DNA of 64,000 nt. Source: Mesorhizobium sp. NBSH29. Its GTDB lineage: Bacteria; Pseudomonadota; Alphaproteobacteria; Rhizobiales; Rhizobiaceae. The stretch covers positions 2,428,501-2,492,500 of the forward strand of contig NZ_CP045492.1 of NCBI RefSeq assembly GCF_015500055.1, given 5' to 3'. Made by a program: the position numbers and the translations under genes. A model generated the notes under the pieces. The model worked only from the letters and a program-made list of their open reading frames with translations. It was not told where the DNA came from and did no database searches. Positions 63,204-64,000 of this stretch are shown piece by piece; the stretch's first letter is position 1, and every line of letters starts with the position of its first letter.

Positions 63204-64000
63204 ATGTATCAGGCTATCGTCTTTCTACCATTGGTAGGCTTCCTGATCGCTGGCCTGTTTGGCGGCGCGATCGGCGCGAAAGCATCCGAATATATTACCT
63301 CTGGCTTGCTGGTCATTGCCGCAGTCCTGTCATGGGTCGCCTTCTTCTCCGTTGGCTTCTCCGATCAGGCGGTGTTCACGGTCCCGGTGTTGCGATTCAT
63401 TGAGTCCGGCTCGCTGGAAGCGGCCTGGGCACTGAGGATCGACACGCTGACGGTGGTCATGCTGGTGGTCGTCAACAGCGTATCGGCGCTGGTGCACATC
63501 TATTCCATTGGCTACATGCACCACGATCCGCACCGGCCACGCTTCTTCGCCTATCTGTCGCTGTTCACCTTCGCCATGCTGATGCTGGTGACGTCGGACA
63601 ATCTCATCCAGATGTTCTTTGGCTGGGAAGGCGTCGGTCTCGCCTCCTACTTGCTGATCGGTTTCTGGTACAAAAAGCCATCGGCCAATGCCGCGGCAAT
63701 CAAGGCGTTCGTCGTCAACCGCGTCGGCGATTTCGGCTTTGCACTCGGCATTTTCGGTGTCTTCGTGCTGTTCGGCTCGGTCAGCTTCGATACCATTTTT
63801 GCCAATGCGGCGTCGTTCATCCCGGCTGCCGGCCATGGCGCCGAAGCTGCGGTATCGGAACATGGCGACACGGTGCTGAATTTCCTCGGCTACGCTCTGG
63901 ACAAGCAATCCGCACTCACCGCCGTCTGCCTGCTGCTCCTGATGGGCGCGATGGGCAAGTCGGCGCAGGTGCCGCTGCACACATGGCTGCCGGATGCCAT
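63204..64000 (+). CDS. nuoL: NADH-quinone oxidoreductase subunit L, 5' part
   Basis: The first 265 residues, cut by the window end. ATG 63204 fits; translation begins [18 protein letters not shown]. The conserved core [44 protein letters not shown] and [17 protein letters not shown] identifies NuoL, the large antiporter-like subunit. nuoM and nuoN would be expected next. Confidence 0.96.
   Translation, partial: MYQAIVFLPLVGFLIAGLFGGAIGAKASEYITSGLLVIAAVLSWVAFFSVGFSDQAVFTVPVLRFIESGSLEAAWALRIDTLTVVMLVVVNSVSALVHIYSIGYMHHDPHRPRFFAYLSLFTFAMLMLVTSDNLIQMFFGWEGVGLASYLLIGFWYKKPSANAAAIKAFVVNRVGDFGFALGIFGVFVLFGSVSFDTIFANAASFIPAAGHGAEAAVSEHGDTVLNFLGYALDKQSALTAVCLLLLMGAMGKSAQVPLHTWLPDA

Noticed and set aside
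63330-63980. 216-residue minus-strand open frame over nuoL
   Set aside because: Shadow of the complex I membrane subunit on the plus strand; His/Gln/Arg-rich reading without a start signal.

Overview
The window reads as chromosome of a Hyphomicrobiales (Rhizobiales) alphaproteobacterium, probably Phyllobacteriaceae/Rhizobiaceae-like. The grounds are the gene order lon-hupB-tRNA-Val-tRNA-Asp-nuoABCDEFGHIJKL, a NuoE with a long C-terminal extension, DUF2842 next to a CtaA/COX15-type heme A synthase, and rplM-rpsI near metY and a PaaI thioesterase. This is inference from gene content; no database was searched.

Positions 1 to about 26,700 are the right-hand part of a tailed-phage (siphovirus) prophage whose left end (integrase, repressor, terminase, portal) lies outside the window. 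In order: prohead protease (cut by the window edge), HK97-type capsid, head-tail connector genes, tail terminator, tail tube, two tail assembly chaperone frames that look joined by a -1 frameshift, tape measure, distal tail and hub proteins, an NlpC/P60-like protein, a tip attachment protein, three tandem paralogous small tail proteins, and a tail fibre. A serotype-conversion-like cassette follows (divergent membrane glycosyltransferase, then gtrB - methyltransferase - gtrA), then the lysis genes (GH19-like endolysin, small membrane proteins, spanin-like pair). Between lysis and the right boundary lie a nucleotide-sugar epimerase and a giant methyltransferase-GT4-GT2 fusion. The boundary itself is marked by a 39-nt 5' half of a tRNA-Pro(GGG) gene at 26704-26742 that stops exactly at the end of the anticodon loop. 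A reverse-strand moron-like gene sits inside the tail operon at 7202-7597, flanked by an imperfect 18-bp direct repeat.

From 26,779 to about 35,000 is a chromosomal exopolysaccharide locus: O-antigen ligase/Wzy-like polymerase, polyprenyl-phosphate sugar-1-P transferase, GT4 glycosyltransferase, Wza-like lipoprotein, and a Wzc/ExoP-like co-polymerase whose Walker A motif is degenerate, followed by a GNAT protein. From 35,000 to 45,700 are housekeeping and metabolic genes (DUF2842, ctaA, argC, agmatinase, rpsI/rplM, thioesterase, enoyl-CoA hydratase, CoA-binding protein, metY, cupin, P450, a repeat-containing exported protein).

From 45,900 to the end are proteostasis genes (clpP, clpX, lon), hupB, a methyltransferase, two tRNAs, and the respiratory complex I operon nuoA to nuoL, with nuoL cut by the window end.
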